From assembly GCF_015710575.1 (NCBI RefSeq), contig NZ_CP065373.1:1984001-2048000 (forward strand): a stretch of 64,000 bases of DNA. The letters run 5' to 3'. The stretch comes from Mycolicibacterium mengxianglii. Its GTDB lineage: Bacteria > Actinomycetota > Actinomycetes > Mycobacteriales > Mycobacteriaceae. Below are positions 16,097 through 24,227 of this stretch, one piece after another. Position numbers and translations under genes: made by a program. Position 1 is the stretch's first letter. Every line of letters begins with the position of its first letter. The notes under the pieces were generated by a model. That model saw nothing but the letters and a program-made list of their open reading frames with translations, had not been told where the DNA came from and made no database searches.

Positions 16097-16909
16097 ATGA
16101 CCGACTCCCGTGCCCGCCGCATCGAGCTCGGCTTTGCGATGGCCACCGAGGCCGGCGACATCTCGCGTCGCTACTTCGAAGACCAGGACCTCGACGTCGA
16201 CCTCAAAGCGGACGGATCGCCGGTCACCGAGGCCGACCGGCAAATCGAACTCCGGCTGCGCGAAGCCGTCAGTGCAGAATTCGGTGACGACGGATTCACC
16301 GGCGAAGAGTTTCCGGACACTCCCGGCACCAGCGGATACCGCTGGATCGTCGACCCCATCGACGGCACCAAATCCTTCGTTCGCGGCGTGCCTCTCTATG
16401 CCAACCTGATCGCCCTGCAAGAAGGCGACGAGATCGTCTTCGGCATCATCAACCTGCCCAGCGCCGGGATCCTCGTCCACGCCGAAAAAGGCAAGGGCTG
16501 CTGGCGAAACGGCACCCGGGTGTCAGTATCGGACCGGCCCAGCCTCGACGGCGCGTACGTGATGGCGACCTGGCTGGAGGACTGGGATCCGTCGGTGATC
16601 TCCGACCTGCACAGCCAGAACGTGGTGCTGCGCACCTGGGGTGACGCGTTCGGCTACGCAATGGTGGCCTGCGGACACGCCGACGCCGTGGTCGACTACA
16701 CCGCACGCGTCTTCGACCTCGCACCCATGCCGGTGATCCTCAGGGAGGCCGGCGGGCGATTCACCAGCCTGGACGGTCGCGAGGTCTTCGACGCCGGCAA
16801 CGGCATCGCCAGCAACGGCCGCATCCACCACCTGCTGTTGCCGTGGGTGTCACCGACATTCGATCACTCAGGACCTCAAGACCACCTAGGGAAGGGCATT
16901 CGCGTATGA
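16097..16909 (+). CDS. Inositol monophosphatase family protein (HisN/IMPase-like)
   Basis: 270 residues, ATG 16097 with GGTGAG upstream. Mg2+-dependent IMPase motifs: TGEEFP (metal Glu), WIVDPIDGTKSFVRG (metal Asp pair and phosphate loop), and WGDAFGYAMVACG typical of histidinol-phosphatase-like members. The last metal motif, usually W-D-x-A, reads VFDLAP: the Asp is kept, the Trp is replaced by Phe. The enzyme removes phosphate from a small polyol or amino-alcohol phosphate. It is the first gene of the operon; its end overlaps the next start (ATGA), coupling translation. In an operon with two kinases, either dephosphorylation of an intermediate or relief of phosphosugar stress is plausible. 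Confidence 0.88.
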   Translation: MTDSRARRIELGFAMATEAGDISRRYFEDQDLDVDLKADGSPVTEADRQIELRLREAVSAEFGDDGFTGEEFPDTPGTSGYRWIVDPIDGTKSFVRGVPLYANLIALQEGDEIVFGIINLPSAGILVHAEKGKGCWRNGTRVSVSDRPSLDGAYVMATWLEDWDPSVISDLHSQNVVLRTWGDAFGYAMVACGHADAVVDYTARVFDLAPMPVILREAGGRFTSLDGREVFDAGNGIASNGRIHHLLLPWVSPTFDHSGPQDHLGKGIRV

Positions 16910-17223
16910 CAAGTACACGGGAGTTCATCAAGGGGCTGTCGCGGCGCGGCATCGTCGGATTCTTCGGCGCGTTGTATGCCGTCTCCCTGCTGTTCGCGCT
17001 GTTCCCACCGCTGTACCTGTGGGGCAGCGGAATTCGCGTCGACGTGCTCGGCATTCCCTTCGCGATCATGTACTGGATCATCAACGCCCTGGTGCTGGGG
17101 CTGACCCTGACCGCGTTCTACATCGTCGAGGACATCCGCGGCGAACTCGACAGTGACTCAACCGAACGCGAATCGACCGAACGCGAATCGACCGAACCCC
17201 TCACCGAAACCCTCGGAGGCTGA
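16906..17223 (+). CDS. Small two-helix membrane protein, symporter accessory subunit
   Basis: 105 residues; ATG 16906 overlaps the preceding stop and follows AGGGAAGGG. Two membrane segments are visible (about residues 16-38 and 46-74), the second containing GIPFAIMYWIINALVLGLTL, followed by a hydrophilic tail that contains a tandem STERE repeat. Small proteins of this kind (DUF3311/DUF485-like) regularly precede sodium:solute symporters and are thought to be accessory subunits. The symporter starts one base after this stop, so the pair is translated together. Confidence 0.75.
   Translation: MTSTREFIKGLSRRGIVGFFGALYAVSLLFALFPPLYLWGSGIRVDVLGIPFAIMYWIINALVLGLTLTAFYIVEDIRGELDSDSTERESTERESTEPLTETLGG
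17161..17197 (+). repeat. 15-bp tandem repeat encoding STERE
   Basis: ACCGAACGCGAATCG occurs twice in direct succession (17161-17175, 17176-17190) with a third partial copy (ACCGAAC). Being a multiple of three, it keeps the frame and encodes repeated S-T-E-R-E in the cytoplasmic tail of the small membrane protein. Confidence 0.85.
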
Positions 17224-17224
17224 T

Positions 17225-18784
17225 ATGTGGATCATGCTCAGCATGCTGGCGGTGTTCTACGCCATCGTCGTCGGCATCCTGTACGTCACGCAGCAGAAGA
17301 CCGCGCCCACCTTCGACGAGTACGCCGTGGGCGGTCGCAGCTACGGCCCCTGGTATGTGGCGATGAGCTACGTCAACTCCTGGTGGCCGGGATCGACGTT
17401 CATCGCGTTCTTCGGATTGGCCGCCGGCGCGGGTGTTTTCGGCCTCTACGGCCTGGCCTACTCCTCGCTGGGCGTGGCGATGATGTACTTCATGGCCACC
17501 AGGGCGTGGCGCTGGGGCAAGAAGTACGACCTGCGCTCACAGCCAGATCTGCTGGGAAAACGCTACAACTCCTCAGCGGTACGGGTGATCGCCAGCGTCA
17601 TCGGTATCGCCTCGATCTTCCCCTGGGTGGTGCTCGGCATGCAGGCGCTGGGCTCGGTGTTCGAGATCGCCAGCGACGGGGCATGGTCGCTGACCACGTG
17701 CCTGATCGTCGGGCTGGCAGTGATCATCATCCGGCAGTATTGGACCGTGCGGATGGGTATGCGCGGCCTGATCATGACCGACGCGTTCCAGGGCACCGTC
17801 GCCTACGTGTTCTCGGCGGTCGTGTGCCTGGTGCTGCTGTCCGGTGTGGCCGGTGGGCCCATCAGTTTCGCCGCCCTGAATGACGTCACCGACGAGGTGT
17901 TGACCCTGCCCGGCGACGGCGGGTCCTACGGGCCGCTGTACATTTTTGCGCTCATCTTCACCGGTGTCATCGGATCGCTCTGCTGGCCAACGAGTTTCCA
18001 GCGCATCTACACCGCGTCGAGCGTGCGCTCGGTGAAGTCGGGCACGTTGTGCACAGTCCTGATCTCGGGGGTGTTCTACACCCTGCTGATGCTGGTCGGC
18101 ATCGCCGCCACCGTCATGCCCGACGTGTTCGAGAACCCGCAGATGGGCTGGTTCACCATCATGAGCGACTACGGCGGCACCTGGTTGCTCGGCCTGGGTG
18201 TCACCATCGTGTTCGCCGCGTCCATGGGACACATCGACGGCAGCGTCCAGGTATGCGGGCTGCAGATCGCCAACGACCTGGTGAACACCACCAAGCGCCC
18301 TCTGAGCGACAAGCAGCTGACCAGGGTCGCCAAGACGTCGATGATGGGCTTCATGGCCGCTGCCGGTGTGGTCGCGTACCTGACCTTCAGCATGGAACGC
18401 CTGCAGCTGTTGGCCCAGATTTCCTACCAGGGCATCGTCCAGCTGGCGGTGCCGTTGTTCCTCGGCATCTTCTGGCGCGGCGGCAACAAGCAGGGCGCGA
18501 TCGGCGGCATGGTGTCCGGGTTCGTCGTCGCGATGGTGCTGACCTGGATCTACCCCGACGACATCAGGGGACTCGGCAGCCTCACCGGCGGAATCGTCGG
18601 CATTGTGGTGAACTTGCTGGTGTTCCTGGCAGCCGCCTGGTTCATCAAATCCGACGATGACGAAAAGGCAAGGGTGTCCGCGATGTTCGACGTAGCGAGG
18701 ACTTCCGTACGGGACGCGGCCCCGGCGGCCGACGAATCGCTCGAGGACAAGGTGCAGACGGCCGCCGTGGAGGGCAGCGCGTGA
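17225..18784 (+). CDS. Sodium:solute symporter (SSS family)
   Basis: 519 residues. ATG 17225 is chosen because GGAGG (17214-17218) precedes it and the protein then opens directly with the first membrane helix; the longer frame from 17153 reads through the previous gene's repeat. About 13 hydrophobic helices, with SSS landmarks: [20 protein letters not shown] near the N-terminus, the R-x-[KR]-YDL region ([16 protein letters not shown]), and [15 protein letters not shown]. Such carriers import small metabolites with Na+ (sugars, proline, pantothenate, ureides, carboxylates). Neighbouring hydrolases suggest an amide- or ureido-containing substrate; that is inference. Confidence 0.92.
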   Translation: MWIMLSMLAVFYAIVVGILYVTQQKTAPTFDEYAVGGRSYGPWYVAMSYVNSWWPGSTFIAFFGLAAGAGVFGLYGLAYSSLGVAMMYFMATRAWRWGKKYDLRSQPDLLGKRYNSSAVRVIASVIGIASIFPWVVLGMQALGSVFEIASDGAWSLTTCLIVGLAVIIIRQYWTVRMGMRGLIMTDAFQGTVAYVFSAVVCLVLLSGVAGGPISFAALNDVTDEVLTLPGDGGSYGPLYIFALIFTGVIGSLCWPTSFQRIYTASSVRSVKSGTLCTVLISGVFYTLLMLVGIAATVMPDVFENPQMGWFTIMSDYGGTWLLGLGVTIVFAASMGHIDGSVQVCGLQIANDLVNTTKRPLSDKQLTRVAKTSMMGFMAAAGVVAYLTFSMERLQLLAQISYQGIVQLAVPLFLGIFWRGGNKQGAIGGMVSGFVVAMVLTWIYPDDIRGLGSLTGGIVGIVVNLLVFLAAAWFIKSDDDEKARVSAMFDVARTSVRDAAPAADESLEDKVQTAAVEGSA

Positions 18785-20049
18785 CAGCAGTTCCGGGGGA
18801 CTTCAGCGACGAATCCTTCCTGGCCGATTTCGCCGAATTGTCGGCGATCGGGGCAACACCTTCCGGCGGAGTGCACCGGGAGGCGGCCACTGTGGCCGAC
18901 GGCCAGGCCCGCGACTGGTTGCGGGCCTGGTTCGACCGGCACGGCCTGGCCACCGTGGTGGATTCCGTCGGCAACATGTACGGCTGTGCGGAGCTGCTGC
19001 CCGAGGCACCGTATGTGCTTGTCGGGTCGCATCTGGACAGCCAGCCCACCTCCGGCCGCTTCGACGGTGCCTACGGCGTCCTGGCGGCGGCGTACGCGGC
19101 TGGCCGGCTGGCCGCAGACCCGCCCGATGGCACGCGCCTCAACGTCGCGGCGGTGAACTGGTTCAACGAGGAGGGGTCCCGGTTCTCGCCCAGCCTGATG
19201 GGTAGCGGGGTCTACATCGGCAAGTTCGACGCCGCAACGATCCTCGACACCGCGGCGCTGGACGGGACCACCGTGCGAGAGGCGCTGACCGCCATCGGGT
19301 TTCACGGTTCTGATACGCCGCCGCGGGCTGACGCGTTCGCGGAGATCCACATCGAACAGGGCCGCACCCTGGTCGACGAGGGGCTCGACATCGGTGTGGT
19401 GACACGGAACTGGGCCGCCTACAAGTACGTCATCACCGTCGTCGGCGAACAATCCCACACCGGCGCCACCCACATGCGGTACCGCCGCGACGCCCTGGTG
19501 GGGGCCAGTCAGGTGGTGTTGGCGGTGCGGGCGGTCGCCCGGGAGTTCAACGAACTCGCAGAGGGTTCGGTGCTGAGTTCGGTCGGCCAGTTCACCGTCG
19601 AGCCCAACTCGCCGGTGGTGGTGCCCGCCAAGGTGCGTCTGGCCGCCGACCTGCGGTCACTGGACGCCGAGACACTCGAGAAGGCACACACGCGATTGAC
19701 CGCCGAACTCAACGAGATCGAGGCCGAAGGCGAAGTGCAGGTCAGCGTGGAGTCGGCGACACTGCGGCCGTCGAAGGCCTACCCGGACGCCGGTGCCGCG
19801 CTGGCCGGTGCCGTGGCCGACGACCTCGGACTGCGATGGCGCGAGCTGCCCACGATGGCCGGACACGACTCGGTCAATCTGTGCGACGTGGTCCCCACTG
19901 TGATGCTGTTCGTACCCAGCGTCGACGGAATATCGCACAACGAAAAGGAATTCACCACTGATGCCCAGATGGTCGCCGGGGTTCAGATGCTGACCGCCAC
20001 CGCCGGGCGGATGCTTGCCGGCGCACTCGAGGTGGCGGCGCACGCGTGA
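18781..20049 (+). CDS. M20 allantoate/N-carbamoyl-amino-acid amidohydrolase family protein
   Basis: 422 residues; GTG 18781 overlaps the symporter stop. Metal ligands of the AllC/beta-ureidopropionase/HyuC group are in place: GSHLDSQ (His-84), GRFDGAYGV (Asp-95), [10 protein letters not shown] (Glu-130/131), EIHIEQG (His-190), and a C-terminal [11 protein letters not shown]is. Such dizinc enzymes remove a carbamoyl or ureido group (allantoate, N-carbamoyl amino acids, ureidopropionate). No allantoinase or dihydropyrimidinase is nearby, so the source of the substrate is open; the adjacent amidase and kinases suggest a multi-step degradation route. Confidence 0.9.
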   Translation: MTAVPGDFSDESFLADFAELSAIGATPSGGVHREAATVADGQARDWLRAWFDRHGLATVVDSVGNMYGCAELLPEAPYVLVGSHLDSQPTSGRFDGAYGVLAAAYAAGRLAADPPDGTRLNVAAVNWFNEEGSRFSPSLMGSGVYIGKFDAATILDTAALDGTTVREALTAIGFHGSDTPPRADAFAEIHIEQGRTLVDEGLDIGVVTRNWAAYKYVITVVGEQSHTGATHMRYRRDALVGASQVVLAVRAVAREFNELAEGSVLSSVGQFTVEPNSPVVVPAKVRLAADLRSLDAETLEKAHTRLTAELNEIEAEGEVQVSVESATLRPSKAYPDAGAALAGAVADDLGLRWRELPTMAGHDSVNLCDVVPTVMLFVPSVDGISHNEKEFTTDAQMVAGVQMLTATAGRMLAGALEVAAHA

Positions 20050-21467
20050 GTTCCCCCGGCGTCGATGAGCTCCTCGACGGTGATACCACCGCTCTCGGCG
20101 AGTCCTACCGCTGCGGTGCGGTGACACCGGAGGCGGTGGTCGAACACACGCTGGCCCGCATCGCCGAGCGCAACCCGGCGATCAACGCTCTGGCCTATCT
20201 GGACGCCGACGGCGCCCGGGCTGCCGCCAAGGCGTCGGCGCGGCGTTGGGCGGCGGGAACCCCGCTCAGCGGCCTCGATGGTGTGCCGGTGACCGTCAAG
20301 GACAGTGTGCACACCACCGGAATGCCGTGGCGGCACGGCTGTGCGGCGAACCGGGACCTGCCGGACTCCACGTTCGACGCTCCGCCCGCGGCGCGGCTCA
20401 AGGAGGCCGGCGCGGTGATCCTCGGCAAGACCACGATGCCCGATTTCGGCATGATGGCCGCCGGTGTGAGTTCGTTGTACGGCATCACCCGCAATCCATG
20501 GCAGCTCTCCCGCAATACCGGCGGCTCCAGTGCGGGTGCCGGTGCCAGTCTCGCGGCCGGAATCGGCTTCGGCTCGGTGGGTTCCGATATCGCCGGGTCG
20601 GTGCGGCTGCCCGCCGGGCACTGCGGGCTGGTGGCGCTCAAGCCGACCCAGGGCCGCATCCCGCATCTGGCGCCGTCCACCATGCGTTCGGCCGGGCCGA
20701 TGGCCCGCACGGTCGACGACGTGATCCTGCTCTACGACGTGCTGAGCCGCCCTGACCAACGCGACGTGTGGAGTCTGGCCCCCGAGAGCGGTGAAACCAA
20801 CCGAGAGCCGCTGTATCCCTTCGGCTTCCGTATCGGGGTGCTCACCGAGCTGGTGCCCGGCTACGTCGCCGCCGACCCGGTGGCGGAGGTGGTCAGCGCC
20901 GCGGCCGCCGCGCTCTCCGATGGGGGAGCCACGGTCGCCACGATGCCCCCGGTGTTCACCGACACCGACCCGTACCCGGCGCTGGATCGGGTGTTCCAGG
21001 TCCGCGCCGTCGCCGAACTGCAGTCGATCGCCGCGGACCGCCGAGATCAGGTGCACCCGGTGATCCGACAGTGGTGTGCGCCGGCCGCGGACTTCTCGGC
21101 TGCCGACCTGACCCGCGACACCGAAGCCGTCGCCCGCTCGGCGGAGGTGATCCGTGCGGCGTGCGCCGAGTTCGACTTCGTGCTTGCCCCGGTGCTTCCG
21201 ATGGTAGGCTTCGACGCCGAAGAGTGTGGCGCTGACCCCTCACAACCGTTGGGACACTGTGGTTTCACCGCGTGGTTCAACCAGACCGGCGCCCCGGCAT
21301 CGGCGGTGTGCTTCGGCTTCTCGGGCGGGATGCCCGTGGGCGTGCAGGTCATCGGACCGCGGTTCGCCGACCGGGCGGTACTGCGACTGACGAAGTGGCT
21401 CGAAAATGCTCGTGGTTTCAGCATCACCTGGCCCAAACCGGTGGCCGCGGTAGGAGGTACTCGATGA
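20046..21467 (+). CDS. Amidase signature family protein
   Basis: 473 residues; GTG 20046 overlaps the previous stop. Amidase-signature catalytic elements are all visible: Lys-85 in [11 protein letters not shown], the cis-Ser loop [16 protein letters not shown] (Ser-161/162), and the nucleophile Ser-185 in [12 protein letters not shown]. The family hydrolyses primary and substituted amides and carbamates. No signal peptide; cytosolic. Position after the carbamoylase and before the kinases suggests successive hydrolytic steps on one imported compound. Confidence 0.92.
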   Translation: MSSPGVDELLDGDTTALGESYRCGAVTPEAVVEHTLARIAERNPAINALAYLDADGARAAAKASARRWAAGTPLSGLDGVPVTVKDSVHTTGMPWRHGCAANRDLPDSTFDAPPAARLKEAGAVILGKTTMPDFGMMAAGVSSLYGITRNPWQLSRNTGGSSAGAGASLAAGIGFGSVGSDIAGSVRLPAGHCGLVALKPTQGRIPHLAPSTMRSAGPMARTVDDVILLYDVLSRPDQRDVWSLAPESGETNREPLYPFGFRIGVLTELVPGYVAADPVAEVVSAAAAALSDGGATVATMPPVFTDTDPYPALDRVFQVRAVAELQSIAADRRDQVHPVIRQWCAPAADFSAADLTRDTEAVARSAEVIRAACAEFDFVLAPVLPMVGFDAEECGADPSQPLGHCGFTAWFNQTGAPASAVCFGFSGGMPVGVQVIGPRFADRAVLRLTKWLENARGFSITWPKPVAAVGGTR

Positions 21468-22384
21468 CAGTCACCACGCAACTGCGCCACCTCGGCCTGA
21501 CCCTGGATGGCGAGGTGACCACCGACCCCGCCCCGTCGATGGCCAGTCCCAGCTGGTGGGGCGCGGACTCGGAATGCCTCGACGTGCGTTCAGATTCCAC
21601 GTCGATGTTCGTCAAGACCATGATCGGCCACGCCAAGGCCTACGTGGACATCCCGCAAGCGTTCGCCGCTGCCACCGAGGCGGGCGCACTCGGGGTGGGG
21701 CCCGTGGTGCTCGCGTCCGACGCCGACACCGGGATGCTGGTGATGGAGAACCTCACCGAGAGTGCCGCCACCGCGACCCTGGACAAGTTCGACGACGACG
21801 CCGCGCTGGAGCGGTTGATCGCGGTGCGCACCCGGGTGCGGGAGATGACCGCCACGATCACCCGCGCCGCAACGGTGTTCGACGACATCCGGGACCTGAT
21901 TGCTCTCGCTGAGGCCAACAAGGTGGGGTTACCCAAGGACTTCGACTGGATGATCCGTCTGGTCGACATGGCCGAACAGCGGATCCTGGCAAGCGGTTTC
22001 GACACCGTACCGGCTCACGGTGACGGCAATGTCTCCAACGTCCTGCTGGTCGAGGACGGGCGGACCCTGCTGGTGGACTGGGACGTGGCGGCGGTGATGG
22101 ACCCGCTGCAGGACATCGGTGTGCTGCTGGCCGAGGTGCGCCCGTTCGATTCGTCGGCCCGGTCGGCATTCGAAATAGCTTGGGGTTCCTACGATCAGAG
22201 CTTGTTCGACCGCGCCCGGGTGTACGGGATCGTCGACTGCGTGCGGTGGGGCCTCATCGGCGCCTACGCCGACGCCGCTCGGCCCGGAACCCTGGAGTAC
22301 TCGAAGCTGTCAGACTGGCAGTTCCTGCGGGCGCGGGCCGGATTGGCCGACGTGCACTTCCACGACCGATTGGAGAGTCTGTGA
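21464..22384 (+). CDS. Phosphotransferase, APH/choline-kinase-like (first of two)
   Basis: 306 residues from ATG 21464, preceded by a strong AGGAGG; this start overlaps the amidase stop. Kinase-like fold: ATP lysine region SMFVKTMIGH, Brenner loop VPAHGDGNVSNVLL (HGDxxxxN) and metal-binding LLVDWDVAAVMDPLQDIG (DWD in place of DFG). These are the hallmarks of aminoglycoside phosphotransferase/choline kinase enzymes, which phosphorylate hydroxyl groups of small amines. The N-terminal glycine-rich loop is poorly conserved. Paired with a second kinase of the same superfamily but clearly different sequence. Confidence 0.85.
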   Translation: MTVTTQLRHLGLTLDGEVTTDPAPSMASPSWWGADSECLDVRSDSTSMFVKTMIGHAKAYVDIPQAFAAATEAGALGVGPVVLASDADTGMLVMENLTESAATATLDKFDDDAALERLIAVRTRVREMTATITRAATVFDDIRDLIALAEANKVGLPKDFDWMIRLVDMAEQRILASGFDTVPAHGDGNVSNVLLVEDGRTLLVDWDVAAVMDPLQDIGVLLAEVRPFDSSARSAFEIAWGSYDQSLFDRARVYGIVDCVRWGLIGAYADAARPGTLEYSKLSDWQFLRARAGLADVHFHDRLESL

Positions 22385-23367
22385 CGGTGACTGACGATCC
22401 CGCCGAGGCGCGCCCGGACAATGGCGGTGACCGCACGGTCGGGTCTGCGCGCACGGCTGTGGAACGCCGCGTCGAAGAGGTGCTCGCCCAGATCGACCGG
22501 TGGCAGGGCCGCACCATGAGCTACGCCCCGGTGCTGGGCGGCATCATGAACAGCAACTGGCGCATCACCGTGGAAGGGCAGGACACCCGGTACTTCCTGA
22601 AGATCCCCGGCGACGGCAGCGATGCATTCATCGACCGGACACTGGCCAACGAGGCCGCCCGCCGGGCCGGGGACCGCGGTATCGGTGCCGAGGTGGTGTT
22701 GTTCGATCCCGCCACCGGCGTCGAGGTGATCGAATTCCTCGAGGGGTACCGGGCCTGCACCAACGGCGACTTCAAGCGGCCTGAAGTGCCCCGCGAGATC
22801 ATCGGGATCTACCGGACCCTGCACGACGGCGAACTTCTCAGCGCCACCAAGACGATGTTCGACATGATCGACGAGCACCTGGCACAGGCCGAGGAGATCG
22901 GGGTGCGGTTGCCCGCCGACGCCGCCGTGATCTTCGGGGAGTACCAGCAGGCCAAGTCGGCGCTGCTGGCCTCGGGGCTTGATCTTGTTGCCTGCCACAA
23001 TGATCCAATGCCGGGCAATTTTCTGGTGGCCGACGGCAAACCGATGCGGATGGTGGACTACGAGTTCGCCTCCAACAACGAGCGTGCCTACGAGCTCGCC
23101 CTGCTGGTGGCAGAGATGTTCTACGGCGAGGAGCAGCTGCTCGAACTCGTCGAAGATTTCTACGGCCGCGTCGATTTCGCCACGTGCGCGCGGGTGCAGG
23201 TGTGCTGTGCGCTGGCCGACACCAAGTGGGGACTGTGGGCGGTTGTCAACCAGCAGCTCAACACCACCTGGGATTTCGACTACCACAAGTACGGCTACTG
23301 GAAGCTGATGCGGGCAAGGATGAAGATGTCGGATCCGCGGTGGCCGTTCTGGGTCAAGGCGCTCTGA
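22381..23367 (+). CDS. Phosphotransferase, choline/ethanolamine-kinase-like (second of two)
   Basis: 328 residues; GTG 22381 overlaps the stop of the first kinase. Motifs: GGIMNSNWRI (nucleotide loop), RYFLKIPGDGSDAFIDR (ATP Lys), LVACHNDPMPGNFLV (Brenner loop, H-N-D variant) and PMRMVDYEFASNNERAYELA (metal Asp). The HNDxxxxN and DYE forms are typical of choline/ethanolamine kinases, distinguishing it from its neighbour. Together with the IMPase-like phosphatase it suggests a phosphorylated intermediate in the operon's pathway. Last gene of the operon; its stop codon lies inside a 15-base repeat. Confidence 0.87.
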   Translation: MTVTDDPAEARPDNGGDRTVGSARTAVERRVEEVLAQIDRWQGRTMSYAPVLGGIMNSNWRITVEGQDTRYFLKIPGDGSDAFIDRTLANEAARRAGDRGIGAEVVLFDPATGVEVIEFLEGYRACTNGDFKRPEVPREIIGIYRTLHDGELLSATKTMFDMIDEHLAQAEEIGVRLPADAAVIFGEYQQAKSALLASGLDLVACHNDPMPGNFLVADGKPMRMVDYEFASNNERAYELALLVAEMFYGEEQLLELVEDFYGRVDFATCARVQVCCALADTKWGLWAVVNQQLNTTWDFDYHKYGYWKLMRARMKMSDPRWPFWVKAL

Positions 23368-23408
23368 CCCAGCTCGACCTGACAGAGCTCGACCTGACCC
23401 AGCTCGAG
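23364..23408 (+). repeat. Triple 15-bp imperfect tandem repeat at the end of the kinase operon
   Basis: CTGACCCAGCTCGAC, CTGACAGAGCTCGAC and CTGACCCAGCTCGAG follow each other without gaps. The kinase stop TGA (23365-23367) sits in the first unit. The following 40 bases are rich in GGCGGCCC-like repeats. No gene is seen between here and the riboswitch. Confidence 0.8.
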
Positions 23409-23483
23409 GACGTTCTGGCGGCCCCGGCGGCCCTGGCGGCATCGCGGTGAGCCGCTTCGGACCGCCCACTTGCGGCGCTGCGC

Positions 23484-23489
23484 TAGATT
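23484..23489 (+). promoter_or_regulatory. -10 element for the thiamine transporter leader
   Basis: TAGATT fits the mycobacterial SigA TAnnnT -10 consensus and sits about 15 bases before the first conserved bases of the TPP riboswitch, placing the transcript start near 23496. No convincing -35 is seen, which is common in mycobacteria. Confidence 0.4.
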
Positions 23490-23499
23490 GTTAGTCGTA

Positions 23500-23594
23500 A
23501 CCCACGCGGGAGTGCACACCGAGTGCGCTGAGAGGACGGCTGGTGGCCGTCGACCGTACGAACCTGACCGGGTAATGCCGGCGTAGGGAGTGAA
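23500..23594 (+). promoter_or_regulatory. TPP riboswitch (THI element)
   Basis: The leader carries the conserved TPP-aptamer blocks in order: GCGGGAGTGC (23506-23515), GCGCTGAGAGG (23525-23535) with the invariant CTGAGA, a variable stem-loop, ACGAACCTGACCGGGTAATGC (split here as ACCTGA, CGGGTAATGCCGGCG) and GTAGGGAGTGAA abutting the YkoE start. The aptamer binds thiamine pyrophosphate. Because GGGAGTGAA at the 3' edge also contains the ribosome site of the first gene, control is probably by sequestration of translation initiation. Confidence 0.95.
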
Positions 23595-23597
23595 GTG

Positions 23598-24227
23598 ATG
23601 AATATCGATGTTTCCGAGCACGCCGGCGGGACCCGCCGCGTGTACCGCTGGCGCGTCGTCGACATCGTCGTAGCCAGTGTGCTTGCCGTCGCGGCCGGCC
23701 TGGTCTTCGTGATGTGGAACATCGCGTCCAACCCGGTCAGCGCACCCCTGAGTGCGCTGCTGCCTGGGCTGCAGGCACTGCTGGGCGGGGGCTGGCTCTT
23801 TGCCGGAGTCCTCACCGCACTGGTGATCCGTAAGCCGGGTGCGGCGCTCTACGGCGAGCTGGTCGCTGCCAGCGTCTCCGCCCTGGTCGGCAACCAGTGG
23901 GGGGTGCTGACCCTGGAATCAGGACTGGTCCAGGGCTTGGCCGCCGAGCTCGTGTTCGCGGTGTTCTGGTATCGAGTATGGAACCTGCCGGTCGCGGTGC
24001 TGTCCGGCGCAGCTGCCGGATTGGCGTTGGCGATCAACGATCTGATTCTCTGGTACCCGGGTTCAGCGGCGGCCTTTTCCGCCATCTACATCGGCTCGGG
24101 GATCGTCTCCGGAGCTGTCCTCGCAGGCGGCCTGTCGTGGTACGTGGTGCGGGGTCTGGCGAAAACCGGGGCGTTGTCGCGCTTCCAATCCGGCAGAACG
24201 GGGTCGCACCGCGGCGTACCGCAATGA
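23598..24227 (+). CDS. ykoE: ECF transporter substrate-binding S component, YkoE type (thiamine precursor)
   Basis: 209 residues from ATG 23598 (a GTG one codon earlier is also possible). About six membrane helices and a YkoE-like start (YRWRVVDIVVASVLAVAAGL) with later LVAASVSALVGNQWG. YkoE binds thiamine or its pyrimidine precursor and forms an ECF transporter with YkoD and YkoC. Direct control by the TPP riboswitch and coupling to ykoD (ATGA overlap) confirm the assignment. Confidence 0.9.
   Translation: MNIDVSEHAGGTRRVYRWRVVDIVVASVLAVAAGLVFVMWNIASNPVSAPLSALLPGLQALLGGGWLFAGVLTALVIRKPGAALYGELVAASVSALVGNQWGVLTLESGLVQGLAAELVFAVFWYRVWNLPVAVLSGAAAGLALAINDLILWYPGSAAAFSAIYIGSGIVSGAVLAGGLSWYVVRGLAKTGALSRFQSGRTGSHRGVPQ

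Noticed and set aside
18781..20049. Allantoin catabolism locus
   Set aside because: The hydrolase is AllC-like, but no allantoinase, ureidoglycolate lyase or urate oxidase genes accompany it; the amidase and kinases point elsewhere.
22264..23469. 401-codon minus-strand frame with PPGPPGPP (collagen-like) start
   Set aside because: Antisense to the second kinase; the PPG repeats only reflect the GGCGGCCC-type repeats on the other strand.
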